DNA from: Apoderus coryli
Lineage: Eukaryota > Arthropoda > Insecta > Coleoptera > Attelabidae
Assembly (NCBI GenBank): GCA_911728435.2
Contig: OU452205.1
Coordinates: forward strand, 19,400,080 to 19,464,079
Direction of reading: 5' to 3'
DNA length: 64,000 bases
Part shown: positions 11,957 to 22,100 of the stretch, in pieces
How positions within the stretch are numbered: the stretch's first letter is position 1
Layout: the number at the start of each line of letters is the position of its first letter
Notes under the pieces: model-generated
What the model was told of the DNA's origin: nothing
The model's database searches: none
The model's input: the letters and a program-made list of their open reading frames with translations, nothing else
Position numbers and translations under genes: made by a program

Positions 11957-12046
11957 TATATTTTTAAGGACATATGGTTGACTACTTATAGTAATAATTT
12001 CAAAAATGCACGCTTTGCCCATTTTTAGATATGAGGTCAGCAGTTG

Positions 12047-12711
12047 AAACTCTCGTGAAATATTTATGTTATTTGTCTGTAGGCTATATAACCATATTGA
12101 ATCTAAATGTTTTATTTGACTACATATACCTACTACTTTCAAATATGTTATGTCAATGGAAATAGTATATTGTGCAACGAACATGAAATGACATATATTT
12201 CCTACGAGTATGATCGTTTGCAGCATGAGCCGCAGGCGAGTGCTGCAAATCATACGAGTAGGAAATGGTCATTTCATGTGAGTTTCACACTATACTTTTT
12301 CTACGACTGTTTTAATGCTTTTGAATAAATTTAACATAATTTTTAGGAAAATATTTGTTTTTCGAAACTTACTGTTGTTAGCATATAAGTCTAAATACGA
12401 TAAATTAGAAGTATTAAATTGACTAGGTGGTGTTAAACTATATTCACTATCACTGTTTATGTGTTTTGAAATTAGGGAAATACTTAATTATAATTATTAT
12501 TAATTGTAAATACCAAAACTGGCAATTTGGTGTTTGTATTTTTGGCGTTGCTATGGTGATTTTTCATGCCCGCCGCTACTTTTGTCATTACTAGGAAATT
12601 TTATAATAATATTTCGCACTAGTTGCTAGGCAACTTTAACTGCTAGATTTTAACTGCTGTCTTCTCAGAGGTGTTTTAGTATGCCAATGTTATTTTATTT
12701 ATTATTTTCAG
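12047..12711. other. Probable intron sequence upstream of receptor exon
   Basis: No open frame of interest. It holds a hairpin (listed separately) and ends in a T-rich tract and AG at 12710-12711, the splice acceptor of the exon that follows. Confidence 0.6.
12165..12295. repeat. Imperfect hairpin repeat with GC-rich loop
   Basis: The arms 12165-12222 and 12241-12295 pair through CATGAAATGAC, TTTCCTACGAGTATGAT and TTTGCAGCA; the loop is TGAGCCGCAGGCGAG. This is probably the end or whole of a small foldback MITE. Confidence 0.7.
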
Positions 12712-13009
12712 ATATCCTTACGTATTCGGTAGAAAATTTTGCTTCTTTCGGGGTCTTCTAGCCGAAACATCTGGTAATGCAACGGTTCTAACAATCACTG
12801 GCTTCACAGTGGAACGTTATTTGGCGATATGCCATCCGTTCCTATCACATACAATGTCAAAATTAGCGAGAGCTATTAAATTTATAATTGTTATTTGGAT
12901 TTCGTCCATCTGTTTGGCAATACCACAGGCATTAGCGATGAAACTAATTACGGTGGATGGATGCACGCTATGTCTTCCAATCGATGTCATCATCGAAAAT
13001 TCCTTTGAG
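12712..13009 (+). CDS. Pyrokinin/CAPA-type neuropeptide receptor, internal exon
   Basis: One 298-bp exon between acceptor TTATTTTCAG and donor GAG|GTGAGT. It is open throughout; the first base completes a split codon and the 3' end is in phase 0. The 99 codons begin YPYVFGRKFC, contain 'AETSGNATVLTITGFTVERY' at the cytoplasmic end of TM3 (E-R-Y form of DRY), then 'LAICHPFLSHTMSKL' (second intracellular loop), a TM4 helix around 'IIVIWISSICLAIPQAL', and cysteines of extracellular loop 2. This matches class A PRXamide receptors (pyrokinin, CAPA), which couple peptide hormones to G proteins at the plasma membrane. I cannot tell pyrokinin from CAPA receptor from one exon. Neighbouring exons are not in the window, implying very long introns. 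Nothing suggests a pseudogene. Confidence 0.88.
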
Positions 13010-13627
13010 GTGAGTTTTTTTAAATTATGAAAAATTTCCATTGAATCCCCAGGAAAGGTATAGTAATATACTTATGGTGAAAATTTAGGTTGTACCAGTG
13101 GCTGCTTCTCTGTAAGCGCTAAAGTTCTACAGGCACCTAGCACAAGGGAAAGCGGATACAAATTATTATAAATATAAAATGAAAATCTAATATGTTATTT
13201 TTTAAAGCTTCTTTGTTAGTTTTGTTATTTCCCTACGCGCACAGCTGCAACTATAAAGGCTACAAGTAATCAACTTCTATATTCTATATCTATCGAAAAC
13301 CTTATTATCCTGACAATGTTATAGGTAGTCCTCGTGGCGATAGTTTGACCTCAATGATTGATAAATGTAACTTAGTCGGGTTTACCAGGATAAGATATTT
13401 ACAAATTCTGGCTCAAATGACCGTTTTACTACTATTGTTTATCAATCGAGCTTTAAATTAAGTTTCTTTTTTTTTAGAAAATTTACTACTGCTTTTCCGG
13501 CCATCGTTTATGTGAACTGTGTTTCACCGCGCGTATTGCCTGCTTGCGCTAGATGTCGCCAAAAACATCTCTTGGTCAGTCATCTCTCGTGCGAGTATAA
13601 GCTCTTCGTAAATGTTGGAAATTTGGG
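13010..13627. other. Probable intron downstream of receptor exon
   Basis: It begins with the splice donor GTGAGT at 13010. No further exon of the receptor is seen before the BEL fragment. A less AT-rich patch at 13500-13620 was inspected and gives no recognisable product. Confidence 0.55.
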
Positions 13628-14391
13628 TCACACTTTCACGGTGACTGGATTAATGAGACCCATTGGATTGAATATTTGGGCTATTATAGAGAGTACTTCG
13701 CGTTTTGTGTAAGTTGGTTTCGGATATATCTCATAAGCAGATATTAAAAAATTATCTGACAATGAATCCCAACGTATACCTAGGACTTTATTAGAAGATT
13801 TTTCTGGAGTAATTACATAATTAGAAACTGACGAATTGTTAGATATATTATTTTTACAGAATTCAGTAGAATTCACTCACCCCATTTATGTAAAGAGATA
13901 CAAGCTTTGCCTAAAAGTTCAGTGATTTCATTATAGGCTTTAAAGAGATTTTCCAAATCATTAGTTCCATACAGTATATCATCCATGTAACAAGAGTTAA
14001 GAAGTGCATCACTAGCTAAGGGATATAAATCTTGATGAGATTGAGCGAGTTCCATTAAACATATGGTACTTAAAAATGGTGCACAGTATGTTCTATATGT
14101 GGCAGTCTGTAATTCGATAAGTTTTAATTCTTCTTCAGGATAATCACGCCAGAGAATATTTAATAAAAATGTCTGATTAGGATTTATTCTGATTTGTCTA
14201 AACATTTTTTTAATGTCAGCCGTAAAAACGTATCTATAACTTCTAAACCGCATCAAAATGTCAAATAATTCGGGCTGAGTAGTGTATCCTTTCAGTAAAA
14301 TATCATTTAACGAAACTGCTGAAGAGGTCTTCATGGAGCCATCAAAAACTACTCTTAACTTGGTAGTTAGACTTTGTTTGCAATTGTCCAA
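13628..14391 (-). pseudogene. BEL/Pao reverse transcriptase fragment
   Basis: Two frames. 14391-13873 encodes 'TKLRVVFDGS', 'SLNDILLKG', 'ADIKKMFRQIRI', 'NILWRDYPEEE' and 'CYMDDILYG' (catalytic YMDD), the signature order of BEL/Pao RT. 13876-13628 continues in another frame with 'VLGIRWDSLSDNF', 'TKREVLSIIAQIFNPMGLI', the BEL connection after RT. RNase H, integrase, protease and gag are absent. The adjacent 5' LTR (14531-14907) suggests an internally deleted copy. Confidence 0.88.
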
Positions 14392-14530
14392 TTATAAATT
14401 TTGGTTATGCGAGATTTATATGACTTTGTTTCCTTCTTTCAATCTTCCATTACAATACGAATTTTTAAATTTTGGAGATGTTTCAATTAATTAATAATAA
14501 TTTACCTTATCCGGCTCGAAGGACCAATTA

Positions 14531-14907
14531 TGTAGGGGATTAAAAGGTCCCTTATCTACATAGGAGCGCAGGTATCCATTTCCAGTTGAATGGCTATCAA
14601 TTGGTAAAACAACTGTATTTCGATTACTGGTTACTTTATTTATATCGGTATCAATAAACAATGTTCACAATATAAACCAACTGCAGAGACCTATATAACG
14701 TTATATTGAGCGGAATATTAACAATGAATCGAAAAGGAGAGACATTTTACCTATAATTCTTTTTTACAGATTGAGTGACAGTACTTTTCTTAATAATGAT
14801 ATATTTTTGACAATACAAACTTATTGTTAACTTGACAGTGTCACAGAATTATAGAATTATTGACATATACCTAAATATCATGTATTGAGTGTTGAGTATA
14901 CTCAACA
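14531..14907 (-). repeat. Probable 5' LTR of the BEL/Pao element
   Basis: In element orientation it runs from TGTTGAGTATACTCAACA to CCCCTACA (377 bp) and contains an ATAAATAAAG signal. It is followed after a few bases by TTGGTCCTTCGAGCCGGAT, a leader sequence I associate with BEL elements. The link to the RT fragment is by position and strand. No second LTR is seen. Confidence 0.6.
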
Positions 14908-15179
14908 ACTATCATTATCGCTATACAGCTCTTGTGGAAAACCTCTTTTACAGCCAAATTGTCGAAGTAGATGTATAAAACTATCAGTGATCACTGTGAA
15001 AGTTGTGTTGGTAGTTTTTAAGTAACACAGTCGCAGAGATTGTATGATTTCTATAACATAAACAAATAATAAATATCTGATATCTTATCTATTTTGTTGG
15101 AATATTGATAAGAACACAATAGATAGTGTGTGCTCGAATCAGAGAAACTTAATCCGGTTCGCACTGAACTCATATATTT
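14908..15179. other. Upstream flank or 5' UTR of CR1-type element
   Basis: No coding signal. It may include the untranslated leader of the CR1-type element whose ORF1 begins at 15225. Confidence 0.4.
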
Positions 15180-15224
15180 TTGACCTGTTTGAAGATTTTT
15201 GGACGGTTGATTACACTAATTGCA

Positions 15225-16788
15225 ATGGAAACATCGTCTGCATGCGGAGAATGTGCTGTGGTAATCAAAGCGAATGAACGTTCAATTGAATGCATGGAGT
15301 GTAGAACTTGGTACCACAAAGGTTGTTCACAAGTTACCAATGAGGAGTTTAATAAACTTGTCACCAAAGTAAAGAAAAAGAAGAAACCGAAAGTGGAAGT
15401 GGTGCAGGAATATACAGTGAGACGAGGAACACGAATCTAAGATTCTCACTGGGGAAAAACACATCCGTATTTCAAGCGGAAGTGTTTGCAATTCTGCAAT
15501 GTGCAAAACTAAACAGATTGAGGGCTTATACAAACAAGCGAATCAATATATGTTCAGATAGCCAGGCGGCCTTAAGGGCTCTGAGAAGCCCCAAGGTTAC
15601 AACCAAACTGGTATGGGAATGCCAAACAGAACTGGCGGACCACAACAGGGTTAATCTAGTGTGGGTCCCGGGGCACTCGGGAATAGAAGGCAACGAGAGA
15701 GCGGATTGGCTGGCTAGACAAGCCTCTGAAACCACATATACTGGCACGGAACCTGCGCTGGGCTTGTCTAAAAGAACGGCGAGGGAACTCCTCAAGTGCT
15801 GGGCCAGAAGCGAGCACCAGAGATATTGGGAACATATTCCCAAGCAGGAGCATGGGAAGAGGTTTATACCTGGTGCCGCAACAAAACGCACTGAAAAACT
15901 GCTATCATTAAGCAGGAGTCAGATGCGAATAACTATGGGACTCCTTACTGGGCATTGCGCTCTGAGAGACCACCTAAATAAGATGGGGCTGTACAATGGG
16001 GACCTGCAATGCAGATTGTGTAATGGGGCAGTTGAAACAGCTTACCATGTAATATGTGAGTGTGTAGTTCTACAACGAAGAAGACACGCTATTTTTGGGC
16101 ATTCGCTGATTGCGGCAGCAGATATTGACACCCAACACATAACTGAACTCCACAAGTTAGTGGAGGGTACAGGGCTGCTGGATTGGGTGGCATAATATAC
16201 GGGGATTTTTCACAATAAGCCCATGAAGCTGCAGTGAAACCGGGGACTTAAGTCGTACGGACCCTTTCAAAAAAAAAGAAAAACAAGACACATGGATGCA
16301 TTTGTCAGGCATGTCGACTTGTGCGACTAACTAGCAGGCAAAGCTTGGGAGCTACTTCTCGGCCAGTCGCGGGAAATTCTGACAGGACACGGGAGGTGAA
16401 TTTTAAGTTTCCAGAGGATATTGAAGGTTTGTTAACTAAGCATAATTTTAGTATGAAGGATATGATTAACATGATTGCACAGCTTTATAAATTGGTCGTC
16501 GAGCAGAGATATGACTTTCATCATCTGATTGAGAATTCCATACGCTAGAAGGAAGAGATGACGAATATTATTACGAATATTGCGGAAAGAATAGAGCGTG
16601 TTGAACTTGAAGTGGACAATTTAAGAAGTCGGATGGAACCTGTAAACGATAGTGATTCTAATGCGGAAGTCAGCAATGAGGATGTTATAAATGAAATGGA
16701 AAGGCGTGAGAGAAACATTATATCTATAAAATTCCTTTATCCACCAATCAACCCGAATCGGATACTGATGGTGTTTAGAATATCCTGA
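15225..16788 (+). pseudogene. CR1-type ORF1: PHD finger and coiled coil, split
   Basis: From ATG 15225 the protein begins METSSACGEC and supplies most zinc ligands of a PHD finger ('CGEC', 'CMECRTWYHKGC'). After the inserted fragment the last ligand pair reappears at about 16295 ('CICQAC'), followed by a helical, charged stretch to a TAG at about 16548, then 'IAERIERVELEVDNLRSRME' (coiled coil) and 'NEMERRERNII' leading to a stop at 16786. ORF1 proteins of CR1 elements bind RNA or histone tails and accompany ORF2 in the retrotransposition particle. The insertion, nonsense codon and shifts make it non-functional. Confidence 0.7.
15369..16285 (+). mobile_element. 5'-truncated non-LTR retrotransposon (RNase H end)
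   Basis: A 3' fragment of a second non-LTR element lying inside the CR1 ORF1. It starts within RNase H ('NTSVFQAEVFAI'; the first catalytic Asp is missing), keeps 'CSDSQAALRAL' and 'GNERADWLA', and ends with a CCHC-like motif 'CRLCNGAVETAYHVICEC' and a stop at 16195. An ~85-bp 3' UTR with an A-rich tail (about 16268-16286) follows. RNase H plus a terminal zinc motif fits the I/R1/Jockey-group elements; I do not choose the clade. The open frame at 15482-16195 has 237 codons. Confidence 0.8.
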
Positions 16789-17104
16789 GCACTATATGTC
16801 CAGATATTCAAACTAATGACATAAAAATATTGAAAATGGGTAGGGGCAATAACACTCGAAATGGAAATCCGCCTCCTATTGGAGTAACATTACCACCCAG
16901 GGCACAAGTTTGTAACGTGTTAAGAAGCAAGAGGAAACGTCCGGATCGGTACAGAACTATAAGTATATCTACGGATCAAACTCATATGTAGAGAGATATA
17001 TAAGCGAGTTCGTTCGCAGTTGGATGAAAGAAGATCAAAGGGTGAAGGAAATTTGAATATTAAATATATTAATGCTGCGCCTTCTATTGTTAAATCAAAT
17101 AACT

Positions 17105-17255
17105 GAATATTAAATTAGGACACTTAAATGTGCGTTCACGCATAAACAATTTTGTCGCTGTTAAGGAATTTTTGTCTATTCAGGAATATGATATTTTAGC
17201 TATAAGTGAAAGTTGGCTTGATTGTGAATATCCGAGTAAATACAACTACTACACT
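17105..17255 (+). pseudogene. CR1-type ORF2 endonuclease N-terminus
   Basis: Translates as 'LNIKLGHLNVRSRINNF' and later 'YDILAISESWLD', matching the apurinic-like endonuclease start of CR1 ORF2 (N in 'LNVRS', E in 'SESWL'). It is cut off at about 17255, and RT is absent on this strand. Confidence 0.75.
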
Positions 17256-17261
17256 TAATTA

Positions 17262-19143
17262 GATTAGCTAGCGTGAAGACGTTAAATGGTCTTGGAATCA
17301 AACTCAAGACAAAGCGTTTACATTCATTAAACAATAGCTCGCCTCACCTAAGGTTTTGGTACATTATGATCTTAATTTACCTTTAACTTTAGCTTGTGAT
17401 GAGAGTGCTTATGCTGTTGGTGGCGTTATATCACACACCATGCCGAATGGTGATGCGCGACCGATAGCATTTGCTTCACGTTCTTTATCGGAGGCTGAAA
17501 AGTATTATAGCCAGATCGATAAGGAAGGGTTAGCTATAATATTTTGTGTAAAAAAATTTCACGACTATTTATATGGTAGATTTTTCACACTTTTATGTGA
17601 TCACCAAGCACTAATTAAAATTTTTGGAGAAAAAAGTGGCATACCAGTATATGCCGCTAGTAGATTACAACGTAGGAGTATAATTTTAAGTTCTTATAAT
17701 TATCAAATTAAATTTATTCAAAATCATTCAGATGCACTTTCTAGGCTACCATTATCAGTCAAAATTAAAAAAGAAAATGATTTAGCCCATATTTTTTTGT
17801 TCAAGAAAATTTTTTCATTGATTTTTAAAAAATTGCTGTTTATACAAAAAACGATCCTGTTTTAAGCAAAGTTTTTGGGTTTTGTTTACGTGGCTGGCTA
17901 TCAAATGTAGAAAAAATATATAAGGATTATTTTAATAAACGAGATCAGCTTCATTTGGAACAGGGGTGTATTCTGTGGGGACTTAGGATCGTAATACCAA
18001 AACTGTTGCAATCTTAAATCAGGCACATTTAACGCATATGGGCATTTCTAAATGCAAATCTCTAGCTAGGTCATATACATGGTGGCCCAAAATGGATAAT
18101 AACATAGAAAACATTTGTAAAAATTGCAAAGTTTGTAATACTGTACAGTGCGACCCACCAAAGACTAAGCCTCACCCATGGCCTGACGAAACTTTGCCTT
18201 GAACTCGTTTACACATAGATTTTTTTGGGCCGATATTTTGTGCTAAATATTTTATCATTATTGATTCTTATACAAAATGGCCCGAAGTTTTTAAAATGAG
18301 TAACACTGATAGTGATAGTGTCATTCGTATTTTAAAATCATTATTTTCTCGGTTTGGGTTACCCGTTAACTTGCTTTCAGATAATGGACCCCCATTTACA
18401 TTTTCAGATTTCGAAACTTTCCTTAAATTGAACGGTATCAGGCATCTATTTGCAACCCCTTATCATCCTTCTAGTAATGGTCAAGCGGAGAATTATGTAA
18501 AAACTTTTAAAAATACTTTAAAAAAGGTTATGTTGGAAAATAAAAATATCGATTCATTTTTCGAAATGTTTTTATTTGATTATAGGAATTGTCCTCATTC
18601 AACTACAGGTGTTAGTCCAGCCTACAAAATGTTTAACAGAACATTGAGATCTAGATTTGATTTACTTTTACCCAATTTTGATGCTTGCATGGCTAATAAA
18701 AATGAAACTTTAGTAAATAATTACGGAGGGAAGAAAAAGATTTGTAAGGTTGGTGAGCAAGTTTTGGTTAAAGATTATCAAAACCCCTCTAAGCCAAGTT
18801 GGACTGAGGCTGAAATAATTAATAAAGAGGGATCGGTAGTTTTTGACGTTAAAACTAAAGATGGCAGATATTTGAGACGTCATTCAAATCAAATTCGTCA
18901 ATCGGGAAGGTTATCAGGAAGTTTCATGCGTACTAATGATGACGAAAATATAAAAAATGATAAAAGTAATGTCACGAGTGATTCTGAACTATCAGAGAGT
19001 TCCGATTCTGGTGAACGATTTTTAACACCCGAAAAAAGCAATATTAAAAATGATGTCAATGATAACAGAGGTTTTCATAGCGAAAATTCAAAAAATAATG
19101 CTCGATATAATTTAAGGAACAGAAAATGCATTCAATATAAATA
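17262..19143 (+). pseudogene. Gypsy RNase H and integrase, several breaks
   Basis: In order: the end of RT, RNase H ('LACDESAYAVGGVIS', 'ARPIAFASRSL', 'LLCDHQAL', 'HSDALSRLP'), the H2C2 finger ('HLTHMGISK' to 'CKNCKVC'), and the integrase core ('HIDFFGPIF', 'LLSDNGPPF', 'SSNGQAENYV'), so the D, D and E are present. The C-terminal 'GEQVLVKDY' and an acidic/serine tail follow to a stop at 19143. Breaks: TAG at 17335-17337, a frameshift near 17850, a TAA at about 18017 and a TGA at about 18201. The 282-codon stretch 18296-19144 is the longest intact part. Confidence 0.88.
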
Positions 19144-19199
19144 AAGTAAAATATAGAATACAAAAATAGTATTAAGTATAAGGGAGGAAAGTGTTGTAT

Positions 19200-22100
19200 C
19201 TTCTTCTTCCTGGTCGGGAGCTCGACTGCGAGCATCGTGATCATGGGCTATCTTTTGTAATGGCTTTCCATTGTTGTCGATCTTCGGCCAATTTGAATGT
19301 TTCTGTTAAGTTTTCCTCCGTAATATTCGTTATGAGGTCTGTATATCTTGTTGGGGACCTTCCTCGGGATCTTTTGCCATTTACCCAACCCTCCAAAGTG
19401 AGTCTTTCTAATCCGTTCCTCCTCACTACATGGCCAAAAAATTTGGCAATTTTTTCTACTACTATTGTGCGTAGTCTCTTCTTTATTTTTAGTTGATCCA
19501 GAATGGATTGATTGGTCCTCTTTTCGGTCCACGACACTCTCAGCATTCTACGCCAACAGAACATTTCGAAAGCGTCTATTTTATTCTTATCCGACTGTTT
19601 CACTGTCCAGCATTCTGACCCGTAGAGAAAAATGGAGAAGATCATGCTTCTGACCAACCTCATTTTGGTGTTAATTGAGATGTCGTGGCTTTTCCAGATG
19701 TTTGAAAGTTTTACCATTGCTTCCTTTGCCACTGCACTTCTGCGTTTTATTTCATCACTAGAGCCACCATCATTAGATATTAAGGAGCCCAGATAGACAA
19801 ATTTGTGGACCGTTTCTATATGATTCATACTTTTTGTCTCAGGTTGATTGTTATTTACTCTGTCTACAATCATAATTTTGGTCTTGTTTTTATTGATACT
19901 TAGGCCAACCTCATTACTAAACCGTTCCACTCGTTTTAAAAGTTCAGTGAGCTCCTCCTTCGATGCCGCAATCAGGGTAGTGTCATCGGCATATCGAAGG
20001 TTACTGATTTTGTTGCCTCCCATAGTTATACCTCCATTCCAGTCTTCTAAGGCTCTTCTCATGATCCATTCCCCGTAAATGTTGAATAGAAGGGGACTTA
20101 GAATGCAACCCTGTCTGACACCTTTTTCCACACGAAAGGGGTCTGTTAGATCATTTTCGACTCTGACATATGCTATATTATTGTCGTAGAGATTTTTAAT
20201 GAGTGATGTTAGGTGATGCCGTATTCCCATCTCCGCAAGAATCTGCCATAAAGTTTGCCATCGGACGCAATCAAAAGCCTTAGTATAATCTATAAAACAC
20301 ATGTAGGTGGTCACATTGAACTCTCTCGACTTCTCGATTATCTGCCTTACGTTCAGTATTTGTTCTTTGGTTCCACAGCCCGGTATGAAGCCGGCTTGTT
20401 CTGGTGGCAGCTGTGATAGAACATATGGTTTTATTCTCCCAGAAATGATTTGTAACATCACCTTACTTGCGTGTGAGATGAGAGCTATCGTTCTATAATT
20501 TTCGCAGATATCCCGCGGTCCTTTCTTGTGTAGTGGGACGTAGATTGATTTCGTCCAGTCCTCGGGCCAGGTGTCTGAGTTCCAGATTTTATGTAATATA
20601 TCCACATCAACGTCTTCAAGTGCAATTAGCATTTCGGAAACAACACCGTCTTCGCCAGGGGATTTGTTGGCTTTCAGCTTCTTTATTGCGGCAGTCACTT
20701 CTTCTCTTAATATTGAGGGTTCTTTCTCTGTATGTCTTATTTGTGGTTGACTGTCTAGTGTGTTGTCTTCCATTAGTTGGGTGCAATAGGTTTTCCACCG
20801 GTTCTTTATCTGAGCTTTATCTGTCAATAGTATACCGTCATCTGATCGTATTGCTGAATATTTCGGCGTGAAACTGCGTGTTATCTGCTTGACTTTCTTG
20901 AACATGTCCTTTGTCTCATTTTTGTGTGTGTGTTCTTCTATTTCCTTGCAGATATCGTTTAAATAATTGTTCTTCTCATTCCTGCATCGTTGTTTGATTT
21001 CTTTGTTCAGTTCCGTGTATTTATCTTTTGCGTCTTTATTATGAAGTCCCCTGATTTTAAGTTGTTTCCGTGTCTCTATTACTTTCCATATTTCTTGAGT
21101 CATCCACGGCTTTCTTGATTCCTCTCGGTTAATATTTTCTTGTGAAGCTGCGTCCAGTAATATGGCTTTGGTTTTGGTCCATATGGAGTTGGCGGTTGTG
21201 TTCTGGTCAGTGTGACTATTAAGTTTTGTGATTTCTTTCTTAGCTGTTATTTTGAAATTTTCATTATGTTTAAGGTTCCACATATTCACAGAAGGTTTGC
21301 GTGCCTTTGGTTTACTCAACTTTATGCATAGCTTTGCAGCGAGGAACTGGTGATCACTGTTGCAGTCATATCCTGGGTAGGTTTTGGCGTTTTTGATCGA
21401 TGTTCTCCACCTTGATTTTATTAGGATATAGTCGATCTGATTCTTATATTGCCCTCCTGGAGATGTCCAAGTGTATAGCCTTCTTGGGTGATGTTGGAAC
21501 CCTGTGTTGGCTATAAATAAGCTGTTCTCCGCGCAGAATTCTATTAAACGCTCTCCCCTGGCGTTTCTGTCTCCCAGGCCATATCTACCCATTACCATAT
21601 ATAGGTTTTGATCTTTGGGGTCTCTCCCTACTTTGGCGTTGTAGTCGCCTATTATTAGGGTGATTTCTCTGTTTGGAAGGCTGTCCAGAAGCTGCTCCAG
21701 TTGACTGTAGGTTGCCTCAACTTCATCGTCTGGTGCCTCGCTTGTGGGGAAATAGACTTGTATGATGTTTAGGTTGGTTGGATGAGATTTTAATCTAACC
21801 ATTATGATTCTCTCGTTAACAGCTTTGAATTCTTTGATGGTGTGTGAGAGCTTTTTGTTTATTATTATAGCTACCCCATTTCTAGATAAGTGTTCAGAGC
21901 CCGAATAGAAAACGATATTGTGGTTTCTGGTATCAAAATACCCTGAGCCTTTCCAGTGAGTTTCAGATAGTCCAACAATAGGATTAGTTTTTATTTCTTT
22001 TTCAATGATGGCAAGTTTCCCTGTATGAAGTAATCCGCGGACATTCCAAGTGCCGATATTTAAAGTCCACCTTACGTTTATTCCAGTATCTGAGTTTCCA

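Larger units (their letters stand above)
9415..12046 (-). repeat. Tandem 157-bp repeat, right array, inverted and interrupted
   Basis: The complement of the left-array unit occurs about four times: near 9423, 9581 and 9727, and again from 11959 to 12046 after the transposon at 9870-11956. Landmarks are ATATGGTTGACTACTT, TGCACGCTTTGCC, ATGAGGCCAGCAG and GTACGGCTCTGACGG. Copies differ by point changes and small indels. Together with the left array it forms a large inverted repeat with a ~1.4-kb centre. Confidence 0.9.
15180..17255 (+). mobile_element. CR1-type non-LTR element, 5' part, interrupted
   Basis: ORF1 with a PHD finger (from 15225), a coiled-coil region (16400-16790) and the first ~50 codons of the ORF2 endonuclease (17105-17255) lie in CR1 order. 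A foreign non-LTR fragment (15369-16285) splits the PHD finger. At about 17256 the element stops abruptly against Gypsy pol. Confidence 0.72.

Noticed and set aside
19191..20871. Plus-strand open frames of 60-112 codons
   Set aside because: Shadows of the 986-codon RTE gene on the minus strand.
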